Made by a program: the position numbers and the translations under genes
The notes under the pieces: model-generated
The model's database searches: none
The model's input: only the letters and a program-made list of their open reading frames with translations
What the model was told of the DNA's origin: nothing
Assembly: GCA_025504975.1 (NCBI GenBank)
Contig: JANUWI010000004.1
Coordinates: 1,736,001-1,800,000, forward strand
Length of the DNA stretch: 64,000 nucleotides
Direction of reading: 5' to 3'
DNA from: Plenodomus lindquistii
Lineage: Eukaryota > Ascomycota > Dothideomycetes > Pleosporales > Leptosphaeriaceae
Shown here: in pieces, positions 1 to 11,101 of the stretch
How the letters are laid out: each line of letters begins with the position of its first letter
How positions within the stretch are numbered: the stretch's first letter is position 1

Positions 1-220
1 TGGCCGCGGTAATGACGCCCTGGATGATGAAATCGATCGGGCCCGCACCACGTGCCCTCCAGCTATTCTCCACACCAACACTCGCCCGATTGTCCTGTCC
101 ATCTGCGACGTGATCGCTGCGCATATCAACCCCTTTGACATCGCAACGTCGCCAATCCAGGTTCAACTGTTTAGTCGAGAAGTCGTCACTAGGCAGCAGA
201 GCACGGCAGCATGACTCCAT
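1..220 (-). CDS. Partial ORF running off the left edge, function unknown
   Basis: An ATG at 220 on the minus strand opens a frame that stays free of stops for 73 codons to the window edge. The translation has a mixed, protein-like composition, including an LDWRRCDVKGVD stretch and, near the edge, GPIDFIIQGVITAA. It would be the 5' end of a gene transcribed leftward, divergent from the RNA cyclase gene that starts 150 bp away. I do not recognise the family. A 220-nt open frame can arise by chance, and an intron could lie in it, so this is a tentative call. Confidence 0.35.
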   Translation of the reverse strand, partial: MESCCRALLPSDDFSTKQLNLDWRRCDVKGVDMRSDHVADGQDNRASVGVENSWRARGAGPIDFIIQGVITAA

Positions 221-370
221 GCTGGCCTTGCACCGTACTTGGACTCATCTCGCCTCATCACAGACCTAGCTAGTACTCCTGAAAAGTCATAAAGGCACAG
301 CCAACTTTTGCTGGCTGTTACCTCCGTCCCTTTTGTCCCTTCTCATTTCCAACAACTAGAAGAATGCGGC

Positions 371-1600
371 ATGTTCTCCCCGTCGTCGCCCATCCATCTT
401 GAAGGCACGACCCTCGAAGGTGGCGGCCAACTTCTTCGCCTTGCCCTCAGTCTCTCCAGTCTCACTTCGAAACCCGTCGCCATTACCAACATCCGTGGTA
501 AACGACATGGCGGCGGTGGCTTGAACTCGCAACACCTAACCTGCGTCCACTGGCTCGGCCAAGCAAGCAACGCTCAAGTACATGGCGCGACTCTGAAGAG
601 TAGAGACGTCACATTCACCCCAAATGCCGCGAGACCGCACAAAACCCTCGGTCGTCAAGAGATCCACATCAATCAAACAACACCTGGAAGCGTGAACCTC
701 GTATTACAAGCTATACTACCCTACGTCCTCTTCTCAGGCTTCTCGGGACCTGTGCAATTGCGCATCACTGGTGGCACCAATGTCTCCAATTCGCCGTCGA
801 TCGAATACATAACACAAGTCCTCCTCCCAACCTTACGCCTCATAGGTATCCCACCCATCACCAGCACTCTCCACTCCCGTGGCTGGTCCCAAGGCAGCAC
901 AACGCTAGGCAGCGTCACATTCACCGTCACGCCGCTCTCCGGGCCCCTCCCTGTCTTCTGCCTTACAGACCGCGGATCCATCACCACCGTAACAGTAACC
1001 ATCATTGCGCCCAAAAACACAGAACAGCAGTTCCGCGATGAGTTGTACGGCATGTTTGAACGCCGCGAGACCCGTTTCTTCGGCACATCTACCACCACAA
1101 TAGCATCAACAGACATCACCATTACTTTCGAAGACTCTGGCCACGACAAAAGATACTACATCCTAATGGTAGCTACCACGTCGACAGGCAAGAAACTAGG
1201 AAGAGATTGGCTGTACGACCAAGCCGTTCAGCCGGGTAAGACGGACAACATAGTGCCTGCAATGGTGAAGAAGGTATCCGATGATATGCTCGCGGAGATC
1301 GAACATGCTGGATGTGTGGATGAGTACTTGAGGGATCAGTTGGTGGTGTTTCAGGCGTTGGCCGATGGGAAGAGTAAGGTGTATGGTGGTAAGAGGAACG
1401 GTGTGCTTGTGGCACAGAGTCTACATGCGAAAACGGCGCAGTGGGTCGCCAGCGAAAGCCTTGGGGTGGACTTCGATGCAGAAGGAGACTGTGAGGGTGT
1501 TGGGTTTGGGAGGAAACGAATGAAATCGGAAGGAAGCGATGATGAAGGAGTGACAGAGCGACTAGCGCGGTTGGACATCACCGAGATGAATCAGACTTAA
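371..1600 (+). CDS. RTCA: RNA 3'-terminal phosphate cyclase (RtcA/RTC family)
   Basis: Intronless, 409 aa. The family converts RNA 3'-phosphate to a 2',3'-cyclic phosphate through a covalent AMP-histidine intermediate. The N-terminus (residues 7-40) has the family's EGTTLEGGGQLLR motif and the NIRGKRHGGGG stretch; the middle has QTTPGSVNLVLQAILP; the C-terminal third has VDEYLRDQLVVFQALADG, followed by SLHAKTA, whose His (about residue 352) aligns with the catalytic histidine region. These features favour RtcA over the catalytically dead ribosome-biogenesis paralogue Rcl1. A low-complexity acidic/basic tail of about 50 residues follows the core. I chose the ATG at 371 because the upstream in-frame open region has no ATG (its first start-like codon is TTG at 308) and the motif follows directly. 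It faces the leftward partial ORF at 1-220. Confidence 0.88.
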   Translation: MFSPSSPIHLEGTTLEGGGQLLRLALSLSSLTSKPVAITNIRGKRHGGGGLNSQHLTCVHWLGQASNAQVHGATLKSRDVTFTPNAARPHKTLGRQEIHINQTTPGSVNLVLQAILPYVLFSGFSGPVQLRITGGTNVSNSPSIEYITQVLLPTLRLIGIPPITSTLHSRGWSQGSTTLGSVTFTVTPLSGPLPVFCLTDRGSITTVTVTIIAPKNTEQQFRDELYGMFERRETRFFGTSTTTIASTDITITFEDSGHDKRYYILMVATTSTGKKLGRDWLYDQAVQPGKTDNIVPAMVKKVSDDMLAEIEHAGCVDEYLRDQLVVFQALADGKSKVYGGKRNGVLVAQSLHAKTAQWVASESLGVDFDAEGDCEGVGFGRKRMKSEGSDDEGVTERLARLDITEMNQT

Positions 1601-1690
1601 TAAAGCGCACGGCAGAGAGACGCACTTCGTATATCCGAGAACACATCTGGACTTGGATATTGCCTGATTTACCCATTGCTACATCCGACT

Positions 1691-3263
1691 TCACAAAGCA
1701 TACCTAAAATGCTTTGCCTGCATATCCGTAACATCGCTGAACCCATCCGCAACAGCCTGCTCATCCTTCCCAACCCCATACTTGCGATCCCTCCGCTTGT
1801 TCTCCCAATGCATGTACACAAGTAACACAAGCGCCACAACCACCATCCCACAATAACACACAATGAGCCCCGTAAGTGCGGACAAGTATCGGGGTGCCTC
1901 TCGCGCGAAGAAGATGTTGGCGCCGGCAATGTTGCCCGCAGCGTAGAAACAGAACCACAGCCCGTTGGCGGTGCTGCGCTTAGTGTGACCGGCAATGTTG
2001 GTGGTGAGGAGGTTCCAGCTCAGGATTACGGGTGCGCCGACAATGTACTGGAGCCAGGTACAGCCCACAAGAGACCAGCGCTGGGAGAGTGGTGTCAGGC
2101 GAATGCCCAGGAGCCCGGCGAGAGGGGGGAGACATATGACTGCTAGGATGATGCAGCGTGTGTTTCGAAAGTAGCCGGCTGCAAGACCGCAGAGTGGTAC
2201 GACTACAAACTCAATTGCGCCAGTGGGGAGTTGGAGCAGTGTGGCGTAGATGCCGGAGAAGCCAAAGCCTTTGATGAGCGAGGATGAAAAGTTTGATACG
2301 CCACCGTTGATGACACCACAGCATAGACCAATGAGGACGAGGCAGTGGACTTTGAAGTCGATTAGTGCTTCGATGACTTGATGCTTGTGGAATTGCTGGG
2401 TCTTGACACCGATCATGTTGCTTGCAATGCGGTCAATTGCTACAATACGTTGCTTGTGGGTCAGGAATTTGGCTGTGGATGGCGAGTCTGGCATCACCCA
2501 GAGGAATACCCAGGCCCAGACGAAATTAATAAGGCCGATCACCAAGAAAATCAACTGCCACGTCTTGATGTGAGGACTGTGTGCATGGCCGAGCCCATAT
2601 CCTAGCAGCGCACCGATCATGGTCGCCATTCCGTTGAAGGCGAGGAAGACGCACATACGTAGTGGCTGCTCGGATCTTGTATAGAACATGGAAACGATGT
2701 TCATGATAGCTGGGGAGATTGAGGCTTCGAACATGCCAAGCAAGAAGCGCAGGGCGAGTATGCCAGCGTAATTCTTGGCTGCTACATGGCAGCAAAGCAA
2801 TACCGACCAAAGCAGTATCATGGAACCGGTGTATTTCGAGACAGGCAGTCGCTGAATCAGATAATTTGCCGGTAAAGCCCAGAAGAGATATCCAAAATTG
2901 AAGATGGCCGCAACCCAGCCATATCGTGCGCCTTGAAGGTCAAGGTCAGGAGTCAAGGTGTAGGCATTAGCGTAGTTCAAGGAGAGCTTGTCGAGAAACT
3001 GAATGGTATATGTCATGCAGATCTAGGACGACTTAGTCTTATATGCGGCATCAGCGTAGACAGTAACGTACCATGGGCATGATGACCCAATCGATCTTCC
3101 TCAGCACAACCTTGCGTTCTGCGTCAAGCTCTTCCCTCGAGTATTGTCGGACTTCCAGATACAGATCGGCACCAATATCGCGCATCTGCTTCTCCGCTGC
3201 GAGCTGCCCTTCATCGATGCTAGGCTCCCTCACAGGAGAGATGTCATGCCCTTTCTCAGACAT
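1691..3263 (-). CDS. ACS-family MFS transporter (Dal5/Tna1-like anion:cation symporter)
   Basis: Exons on the minus strand are 3263-3072 and 3022-1691, with a 49-nt GT...AG intron at 3023-3071, giving 507 aa. The intron is placed so that IMPM in exon 1 joins to ICMTYTIQFLDKLSLNYA, which restores the first transmembrane segment and the family motif FLDKLSLNYA. About 12 hydrophobic helices follow, with an RFLLGMFEASISPA motif after helix 4 and a long central loop (SPSTAKFLTHKQR...). Fungal members carry allantoate, nicotinate, pantothenate and similar organic anions across the plasma membrane. The substrate cannot be read from the sequence. The N-terminal tail (about 60 aa) is acidic and cytoplasmic, as is usual. 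It lies downstream of the STRAP-like gene on the same strand. Confidence 0.87.
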
Positions 3264-3847
3264 GTTCGTGGCGAATGTGTGGCGACGTTGCTGGGTTTGA
3301 AGTATCTAATGTGTAGAACGGATCCCAACATACGTTTCGTAATGACGCACCCAGGGAGTACCGAACGCGGGGCGCGCATGGCTCTTATGTCTGTTGGTAT
3401 CTGCATGTCTCCCACCCTTGGCAATGCATATCCCTATCGTCGTTTCTTCACCATGTGGTCTCTTATCAGCCCTTGTTGAGCGCTGCCTATCATGACCCAT
3501 GTTAGCTGTAGCCCGGCTGCAACGTTATGCAGTCGATAATGATGGTATAAATCCTCCGGTACGCCTAACTAGGCAATTTTCGGTTGCGCTTACTCTGAGC
3601 GGTATAGTCAAAACCCACTGTTTGTGTAGGGGACGTCTCTGGGTGTTGTACTCTAGATGTTCATCACAATGGCTGCCAAGCGATTGTGTTACGGAAATTG
3701 TAAACATGAGTATCGTCTGACTTTTTGATACATTGGGGTAATTTTGTATTGTATCGAGCGCAATAATCGCCAAGAAGCGTACACCAAAGCGAGCTGTCGC
3801 GTCAAACCATGGCATCGCACTTAAAGCGCAGATCCTGCCTCGACGTC
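3264..3847. other. Intergenic, 3' flank of the WD40 gene and promoter of the transporter
   Basis: 584 bp with only short overlapping open frames on both strands and no recognisable motif. It should hold the transporter promoter and the WD40 gene's 3' UTR. Confidence 0.5.
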
Positions 3848-4850
3848 CTATTTCCAAAGACCGTACGGGCCACTGGTGAACTTCCATAGCTTCACGGTGC
3901 CATCCTCGCTACCAGTGGCGTAGATCTTTCCGTCGGGGGAGAAGCTTGCCGACCAGATAGGACCATGATGACCCTTGTTAGTCTCCAGCTCTTTCTCTTC
4001 GTCAAAATCCCACACACGAACCCAAGTATCGTTCTGATTGCTACCGCCGGTAACGAACCTCCTCTGGCCGTTATGCAGAGCTACGCTGGCGATATCGTAG
4101 GGTGTTTTTATGCTTTTAATGAGCGATCCTGGAGATAGACTGTTGAAAAAGTACACGCTGTTTCCAGCGGCAACGCTCAAGACACCGTCCGAGGAAGTAC
4201 TATCCAACTCGCACGTGCCCACTGCGCCCTCGACGGCATGCTCTCCAATGGTGGATTCCTGTCTCAGATCCCACCAGCGCACTTTCTTGTCCTCCGCTGC
4301 GGTGATTACGACATTGGGGTCCGAGGTCCACACAATAGACTTAATCGTGCCGCCGTGAACCCCAGCGCCAATTTCGTAGCTTGTTGCTGAGTCACTTCGC
4401 GAAAGATCGTAGATGCGCAGCTTCTTCTCCATCCCACCTGTAGCGAGTATTTGTGGGTGGGGCTGGTTGGGGAATGCGACTGCGCGAACAATGTGGTTGT
4501 GCGAAAGGGTGTGGAGTGCTTCTCCTGTATGTGTATCCCATACTTTGCTTTGCCGTGTTAGCTACAATTGACCACGAAGCTTACGCCACTCACGCGGAGA
4601 AATCTGCCGATGCTGTGGCAGCTAAAGAGGCGTCGGACGAGAGTCGAGCTTGCCAGACTGCACCCTTATGGCCCAAGAACGTGCCGATCCAATCTCCAGT
4701 GACCCCATCACGGAGCATTGGGTTGTTGTCTTTGCAGGCAGATATGATGTAGTACTGATCCTCATCTAACATCGAGGAAAAGTGTATATGGGGGACGGGA
4801 CGAGAGTGGCCATGGCAGGTGAGCGGCACCACCTTGGTCGTTTCGGGCAT
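3848..4850 (-). CDS. STRAP-like WD40 repeat protein
   Basis: Exons are 4850-4594 and 4547-3848, with a 46-nt intron at 4548-4593 (donor GTGAGT, acceptor GCAAAG), giving 318 aa. The join restores the WD motif ADFSAKVWDTHTG. The N-terminus (PLTCHGHSRPVPHIHFS) and the overall seven-bladed WD40 organisation match the serine/threonine kinase receptor-associated protein family (STRAP/UNRIP). In animals this family works with the SMN and Unr RNA-binding machineries; the fungal role is inferred at most to be RNP assembly or translation. WD signatures visible include KVWD, KVRWWD, RVWDFD and the final GTVKLWKF near the C-terminus. Length equals the family norm (about 320-350 aa). An alternative would be an eIF3i-type WD protein, but the N-terminal motif favours STRAP. 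Confidence 0.82.
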
Positions 4851-5922
4851 GGCGAACTCGAGTAATCAAAAGCCGGAGACCTGTGGAGAGGAAATGGACG
4901 CAGTATGTAGTTTTGGCGGAGAGAGCCCGAGTTTCTATAGTGTCGAGAGCGGTGAAGGTCGTGTGAGCGAAGCGTGTGATTGAGTCTAGAAGAATACTTT
5001 GGAAGAATGGGAGGCACAGAAACTTCACAGAAGAGTGACTGCAGATGCGACCAACGGGACACAAATGAGGGAGGGGAACGCAAAATGTTCGTCAATGGGT
5101 CGTAACGTCGTGAAAGCTGTAGATGATCTTGTCGCGTCGTGCCCGACAGCCCCTCGAGGGGCGTCAAAACGGTCCGCTAGTTAGTTCGACCAGCGCCGGA
5201 TTATCTCCGGAACCGAGGCTCATGCCCTTCCAACTCCGCATTCATTGTTGCCTTGCGATTCACCGCTGCTGTCTTTCGGAGTAGCACAAGCTTGCAGTCT
5301 GACCCGGTCTGAAATAAGTGTCTTACTATTCTTGTCACTATCATTAACAGCCTGTATGCTGATCCGTCGTATTAACCCAACGTTTTGACGCACTCACCCA
5401 GTGAACTTTGACCGCTGCTGAGATCATATCACAGCAGGGAGCTTGCAATAATAATGTATGAACGGACAACATGCTCTGAGTGAGTACTAGGGAATACAAT
5501 TGTATATTTGTGCGAGTCCGAGTATGTTTCAGTGCTCTCAAAAGGTTACAGTAACTTGCGGTAGTGGAATGGCGACATGGTATGGATCAACATGGACTTG
5601 ATGATGTGAGGCATCATTGTGGACTGGCAATCAATAGGCAGCCGTTCACAAGTACACATGATGTACAGTGTAGACCTTCGTTGAGTGATCTTCTTTCATT
5701 CGTTGTATCGCTACACCAAACCACCTCCGCACCCCAGAACATGCAGGTAGAAGATAAACAAATATCAATACAGCGCAATCAGTCATCAAAGTGCTACCTC
5801 TAGCATCCCATGTGAACCCAGATCCAGTCCATCCATATACAAAATAAAAGTTTTGACCAAATCACGCCAGCCACGTCAAAGCCCAGCCCAACCCACGTTA
5901 GAGATGCAGGGAGAGAAGCCGC
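4851..5922. other. Intergenic between GH128 stop and WD40 start
   Basis: 1.07 kb holding the promoter of the WD40 gene and the 3' flank of the glucanase gene. Open frames here are short and overlap one another. I see no conserved motif, repeat or RNA gene. Confidence 0.5.
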
Positions 5923-7272
5923 TTAAGTGGAGTACGCTTCACCTAGGACACTCAATCCGTTGACAGTGTTCAATTGGTTCTCGCCGGTGCCGACCATGAA
6001 CCAAGAGTAACCCTGGACCTTGTCAGAGCTATCCATGTACGCCATGGCGCCCTTGAGGAAGGTAACGGCTTGTTCGGAAGAAGCAGAGCCAGGGTTGAGG
6101 CCGAACTCGGTGACCCAGACGGGCTTCCCGTAGTTCTGGGCAGCCTTCTCGATTTGAGCCTGGAAGCGCTCAAGAGTCTGACCCTCCTGGTAGATGTCGT
6201 AGAAGTGGATGTTGGTGGCGTCAACAATGGCATCGGGACAGCAGTCATGGAAGCGGCTCAGCCAGTCTAGTCCCATCGGAGCCGGGCCGTTGGTCACTGA
6301 GGGACCAATGATAGTGATGTCAGAGTGAGCAGACTTGACGGGGTTCATGTAGGACTTCCAGGCGGTGCAAGCGGCTTCGGGACTCAGGTTGCACTGCTCC
6401 GCGTGATCACACTCGTTGAAACCCATGACAGCCGTGGTACCCTTCTTGACAGCCTTGTCGACGTTGGCGAGCCACTCATCAGCGGTAGATTTCGAGGGCG
6501 AGGCCATCATGGGGATAAACGTCGTTCCAATGTCCTGACTGCTCTCACTTTGTCCCCAGTTGAAAGCAAATCCAAACTTTCCAGCGAAAGACTTGCAGAG
6601 CTCGGCAGTGTTGTAGGCAAGACCGCGCTTGGTGCCCTTGTAAGTATTGCCAGAAGAGGGGGTGGCAGACGCAGATGGCGTGGCACTGCTAGCGCTCGCA
6701 AGATAGGCAGCGGATGATGATGCCTTGGAGGCCTCCGGAGTCTGGGCAAGGTACTCAGCAGCGGGAGTGGTGGACTTGGCGGCCTCGGGGGTCGCTGCAG
6801 GGTACTCTGCAGGCGTAATGCTGGACTTCTCAGCTATGGGAGCCTGAGAAGAAGCAGATGACTTGGGGGTAGGGGTGTAGTCAGCACCGCTGCCAGGAGT
6901 GACTGTGATGGTGACCTTCTCCTTAGCGGTGACAGTGACGGTAGCAGGACCGCACTGCCCGGTGGGAACGTTCTCAGCGTGGACATCGGCCTGGGAAGCC
7001 TTGAGGATGACCGTAGAGTAAAGAGTCTGAGTAGAAGTTGTGGTCTCGTCTATGGTGGTAGTCTTGTCGTTCGTTCCAGTTGGGTAGGCCACGACAGCAG
7101 TGCTGTTGAATCCCAACCAGCCACCGGTAGGGTATGGCTTGGGGCCGTTCGCTCCAGCAGTACCTTGAACGCCCTTGTTGTGGAACTTGCTGTGGGGATT
7201 GGCACCGTAGTGAGGAAATGCAGCAGCGGTGGAGATGAGAGCCAAAAGGCTGATCTTCATGTTGGAGGACAT
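5923..7272 (-). CDS. Secreted Asl1/GH128-type beta-1,3-glucanase
   Basis: Intronless, 449 aa, starting at the ATG at 7272; the frame upstream has no closer ATG and this start gives a signal peptide (MKISLLALISTAAAFP). After about 90 residues comes a Ser/Thr/Ala/Pro-rich linker (about residues 125-210) with repeated PAEYPAATPEA / PAAEYLAQTPEA units, likely O-glycosylated. The catalytic domain begins near residue 213 (KRGLAYN) and has both expected glutamates: GFNE (about Glu287) as acid/base and WVTEFG (about Glu389) as nucleophile. Cysteines around the domain suggest disulphides. The fold and motifs match the glycosyl hydrolase catalytic core of fungal Asl1 proteins, family GH128, acting on beta-1,3-glucan of the cell wall. 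Probable role: wall remodelling. Exact substrate is inference. Confidence 0.87.
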   Translation of the reverse strand: MSSNMKISLLALISTAAAFPHYGANPHSKFHNKGVQGTAGANGPKPYPTGGWLGFNSTAVVAYPTGTNDKTTTIDETTTSTQTLYSTVILKASQADVHAENVPTGQCGPATVTVTAKEKVTITVTPGSGADYTPTPKSSASSQAPIAEKSSITPAEYPAATPEAAKSTTPAAEYLAQTPEASKASSSAAYLASASSATPSASATPSSGNTYKGTKRGLAYNTAELCKSFAGKFGFAFNWGQSESSQDIGTTFIPMMASPSKSTADEWLANVDKAVKKGTTAVMGFNECDHAEQCNLSPEAACTAWKSYMNPVKSAHSDITIIGPSVTNGPAPMGLDWLSRFHDCCPDAIVDATNIHFYDIYQEGQTLERFQAQIEKAAQNYGKPVWVTEFGLNPGSASSEQAVTFLKGAMAYMDSSDKVQGYSWFMVGTGENQLNTVNGLSVLGEAYST

Positions 7273-9517
7273 GGTAATTTGAGGGATCCAAATAGTGATA
7301 CTTCGAGTGCTATACTTTGAGTGAGGAACGGTATAAACAGAGAAGGCGATTGCTGCTTCCTGAGCGCTCGTAAAGGTTGCTGTGATTTGGTAATGAAAGT
7401 GGTGTCTATAGAGACAAAGAGTGACACGAGTACAAGGACCCAAAGGAAGGACGGCAACGATTCAAGACTCAGGAAGCAGAAATGGCTCGACGGGGCATGG
7501 GGCGATCATTAATATACGGAGGCGGGGCCTCGGATTCACAGCTCACGGCTAAGGCTCAGGTGGCGGCCAAGAACGCACAAAAAGCGTGCTTGTGGACTAG
7601 AAAGGATCTCATCAGGGGTAAGCGCCAGGTACGGCGAAGTGCCAACCAGTTGGGGGGCCAGAATGCCTGTGATGGAAGAATCAAGCTTTGTCTTTAGCGG
7701 CGAATCAACGCAATCTCCAGCCGCGCACTAGGCTTACAGGCTGCAGCTCCTCGTACATAGCGGCGCCTCAGCTGCTGAAAACAATGAGGAAGTTGCCGAA
7801 TCCAAAGGACGGCGGGTCAAGAGGTCGCTTGCTTGCAGCTGAATATTATTCCTCCACCTTTAGACATTTCCACGCGGGGAGTCAATTGTGGCAGCAAAAC
7901 TCAAACATGCTGGGAAGAAAATCCTGATGCTGCGAAGAGGCTGTCGCGCGAATCCACTTCCCCACCAGGGGCTAGAGTACCAAGCGACAGCCATGACAGC
8001 ATCGCCTCGCGCTGTTCTTTTGCGCCAATGCTCTTCGGCGATGTCATCAAAGATGGCTGCTGCTAGTGACGACTGATGGTCATGTGTCATTCCTTCAGAC
8101 CTTGGTCGTGCTCTCTTTGAGGAGGAATGTTGACTGTATGCCGTGCTTTGTTCTTTGCAGTCTGTTGAGGGCAGCTTTGTCGATGGTTGTGGGGGCACCT
8201 GCCTCGATTGGACGCATCGCCGTCGGAGCACAGAGGGTGCTCAGCCGCGCTGACGACTGCTCCAGAAGATGGTCGATTCAAGGCATCGAGGCTGTCACAC
8301 CTGCGTGGATAGCGTCTCCCCTGTTGCGACCGCATCAAACCTTACCATGGAACGTCGTATCGCGCAGGGAAGATTGAGGCTACGCCGAAGCTACACTACC
8401 GTGTACATCCTCTAGTTTCACCGTATGTACGCCCCAATAAACTGTCTCGTCTTCTCAAACACGCAGGAAACACAATGTGGAAATTCCCCAAGGGTCCAAT
8501 ACAACCTTCAAAAAGTGTAGCTACATAATCTTCTATGCTCGCAGGCCGTCATGTCTACTCCGAGGACACGCACGTCACTCGACACGTCTCGCCACGTCAT
8601 TCTGTGATCCTCCGCGATCCTACATGTCTGTCCAGGATGGTTTCTGAGTTTGCGCTCCAGAACTGCCCCCCCCGTTGTTTCTGCGAACAACCCATCCGCA
8701 GCGAGCACCTTTCATCCACAATCTCCACGAAGCGTGACCTCATTCGTTGCTTTGATTCGACTCTATCCAATGGGAGCAATGTTCTTTCTTGCCAGCAAGC
8801 CTATCGATAGGCTGAAATGCGCAAGCGCTGCAGATCCCCTGGCTGCATCATCTCCAACACCTCGGCCTGGGTCAATCTGACGTGTCAAATTCTTGGTGCG
8901 CAAACTTGTCCAGTCTGCTACCTGTGGGCGAATACGTAACTGTCGTAGAGGCAATAGGCAGCAATACCGCGCTCAGCATTTCACACATTCTGGACCGTAT
9001 GCACGACCTCCGCAAAGATCATAATCTTTGATCGTCTTGAGTCGCGTATCGTGGAGATTTGATACATGATCGTCCCGAAATGAGGTTTATCGTCGATTGC
9101 CGATTGCAACGTGATCCACATTGTATGGCGATCCGGTTGTGGTTTCAAGTTGCCGACTGACTGTGTCAATCATACATTCTACGTGGAGTCACATGACAGA
9201 GCTACGTGTGAAGCAGACACTGGCCCTCAGGATCATTCGTCGCTTCGCGTCACAGTTGCGTTGTACATACGATGTGTCCATTGTTACCAATGCGCAAGCG
9301 CTTTTAGGGATCCTTCACGGATGCACTATCAGCTCCCTGGGACGTCTGTGGCAAGCAATGGTACAAATGCACTCGTAATCAGCAGCAACCTGTGACTGTG
9401 CGTATGATCACATAGGTACAAGTACCATACACTGTTATGATGGAGTTTCCAGATCTCTCCCTCAACAGCACTCGTTTCGTCCCTATATTCGCACTTCCTG
9501 GGCTTTCTTCGCCGGCA
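7273..9517. other. 2.2-kb divergent intergenic region
   Basis: Between the GH128 gene (leftward) and the UIM-like gene (rightward). It contains many overlapping short open frames (the longest about 120 codons), none with recognisable motifs or plausible splice partners. I interpret it as promoter and spacer sequence. Confidence 0.45.
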
Positions 9518-10786
9518 ATGTGCAAATATACAGTGTACAACTATGACTGTGGCCACAAGGCCGAAGACCACGTTGATTCGAGCCTGTGCTCTGAGTTTCA
9601 GAGGACAGGAGTGCATTGTGATCGCGATAATCCAGCTAACAGAGGCCGCGTCAAAATCAAGACCAAGGGTCGTAACGGCATCTGTGGACCATGCCTACGC
9701 CCACGACGCGAGACGGCGGAGGCTTTCGCCGAGAATGACTTGAACAAAGTACGCGAAATCATCATGGCCGAGGCCAAAGCACATGAGGAACACATGCAGC
9801 GCGCGGAGCAGCGAGCTCGTGAAGAGAGTCTTGCGCAGGCGGCTGAACGAGAAAGAGCTCAAGATGCACGTATCGCAGAGCTTGAGAGGCAGAGTGCGGA
9901 AGAGTTTGCACGCAAACTTCAAGAGCAGGAAGATGCAGACTTTGAGTACATGCTTAGGCAGTCGAGGGAAGAAGCAGAGCAAGCTGCACGGCAACAGGAG
10001 ATGGAGGAGATGGAGGCGTTGCAGCGCGCTTTCCGGGAGTCGCTGGAGTTGAATCAACCCCAAAGGGAGTACCAGGACAAAGTGGTAGGTGTTTTGCATG
10101 CTTGTCAGAACCTGGTACCTTTATTGTCGAACGTACTGATGCTGTGCCAGACACGCAAATGGACTGGTGATCTTGGTGGTGGTCAAATGCTGGAGTGCAC
10201 GTCAACTGCGACAACTTCACGGACGACGAGCAAACGCAAAGAAACCGCGATACCAAACCCAGATCTTTCAACTTACTTGAGTCAGCCTGTTACGTCCATT
10301 GCTCCTCCTCCTCCGCCGCCGCCGCCTGCGTCAATCCCTAGGGCCCCAACTCTCCCTCCAATGCAGAAGCCAGTGTCCAGGCCCATGAATTCCAAACCTG
10401 TGGATTACAGTCTGTCGGCCATTGGCCCTCAAAACATAGGCCGCTTCAAAGTCGGCACGCGTTCTCAGCCCATTCATCCCTCCCAGGAACTCCACGAGTC
10501 AGAAAAAACCAAGTCACCAATCTCTCCTACCAACCCAGCACCTTTCGCACGTCTCGGTAGTCAACTTGCCCCAGATTCTCCGGCTACGCGACCAGCGCAG
10601 GGTCCAGGTGTTCAGGTAACCTCCAGCATTAATCCGAGGAGTGGCCTTCGTCATACTAGCGAACCAAGACCTTCGTTTCAACTACCTGAAGAGCCGCAGA
10701 TTGATGCTCAGTTGCAGGCGCTGTTGGCGAAGCGGAGGAAATGGGAGCTGGAGGAGGATAGTGATAGGACTGGTGGTGTTCCATGA
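9518..10786 (+). CDS. Cys/His-rich, coiled-coil protein with UIM-like motifs
   Basis: The open frame runs from ATG 9437, but the start at 9518 is preferred: the first 27 codons look like leader and the Cys/His pattern begins immediately after this Met. From 9518 it is 422 aa, or 400 aa if an in-frame 66-nt intron at 10085-10150 is removed. Residues 1-60 carry C2, C11, H13, C24, H33, C34, C56 and C59, a possible zinc-binding arrangement. Residues about 75-190 form a highly charged Glu/Arg coiled coil that ends in EEMEALQRAFRESLE, a good match to the ubiquitin-interacting motif (acidic, hydrophobic, Ala-x-x-x-Ser, acidic), preceded by a weaker copy, ADFEYMLRQSREE. The C-terminal half is Pro/Ser-rich with an eight-proline run. 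Function unknown; ubiquitin binding is inference. Confidence 0.72.
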   Translation: MCKYTVYNYDCGHKAEDHVDSSLCSEFQRTGVHCDRDNPANRGRVKIKTKGRNGICGPCLRPRRETAEAFAENDLNKVREIIMAEAKAHEEHMQRAEQRAREESLAQAAERERAQDARIAELERQSAEEFARKLQEQEDADFEYMLRQSREEAEQAARQQEMEEMEALQRAFRESLELNQPQREYQDKVVGVLHACQNLVPLLSNVLMLCQTRKWTGDLGGGQMLECTSTATTSRTTSKRKETAIPNPDLSTYLSQPVTSIAPPPPPPPPASIPRAPTLPPMQKPVSRPMNSKPVDYSLSAIGPQNIGRFKVGTRSQPIHPSQELHESEKTKSPISPTNPAPFARLGSQLAPDSPATRPAQGPGVQVTSSINPRSGLRHTSEPRPSFQLPEEPQIDAQLQALLAKRRKWELEEDSDRTGGVP

Positions 10787-11101
10787 TTGGCATGTTGCAT
10801 GTTGGTGGAGACAGTATCACTGTTGTACCTAGTACAGGCTCAAATAACCATACATGATAGATACTGACAGGTCTCACCGCTGTTAGGAGGGAGGATACGA
10901 CTTCCACCTTCGAACAAAGTTGAGATGCCAGACAGTCGCAGAAGTCTCCATTTGATGAGAAATGGAAGACGGGTTGGAAATGGGTTATGCTTTTCACCCT
11001 ATGGGAGTTCTGGAACCGTGGTCCCAGTATCTTGAGTGACACTACTTCCTCGTGCGTACTCACTATCGCCCCGTCACCATCGTTGACCTGACTTATACTA
11101 C
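10787..11101. other. Convergent 3' spacer
   Basis: 315 bp between the stop codons of two convergent genes. Nothing recognisable beyond presumed 3' UTRs. Confidence 0.5.

Noticed and set aside
721..1149. 142-codon minus-strand open frame
   Set aside because: Opposite strand of the RNA cyclase gene; no independent motifs.
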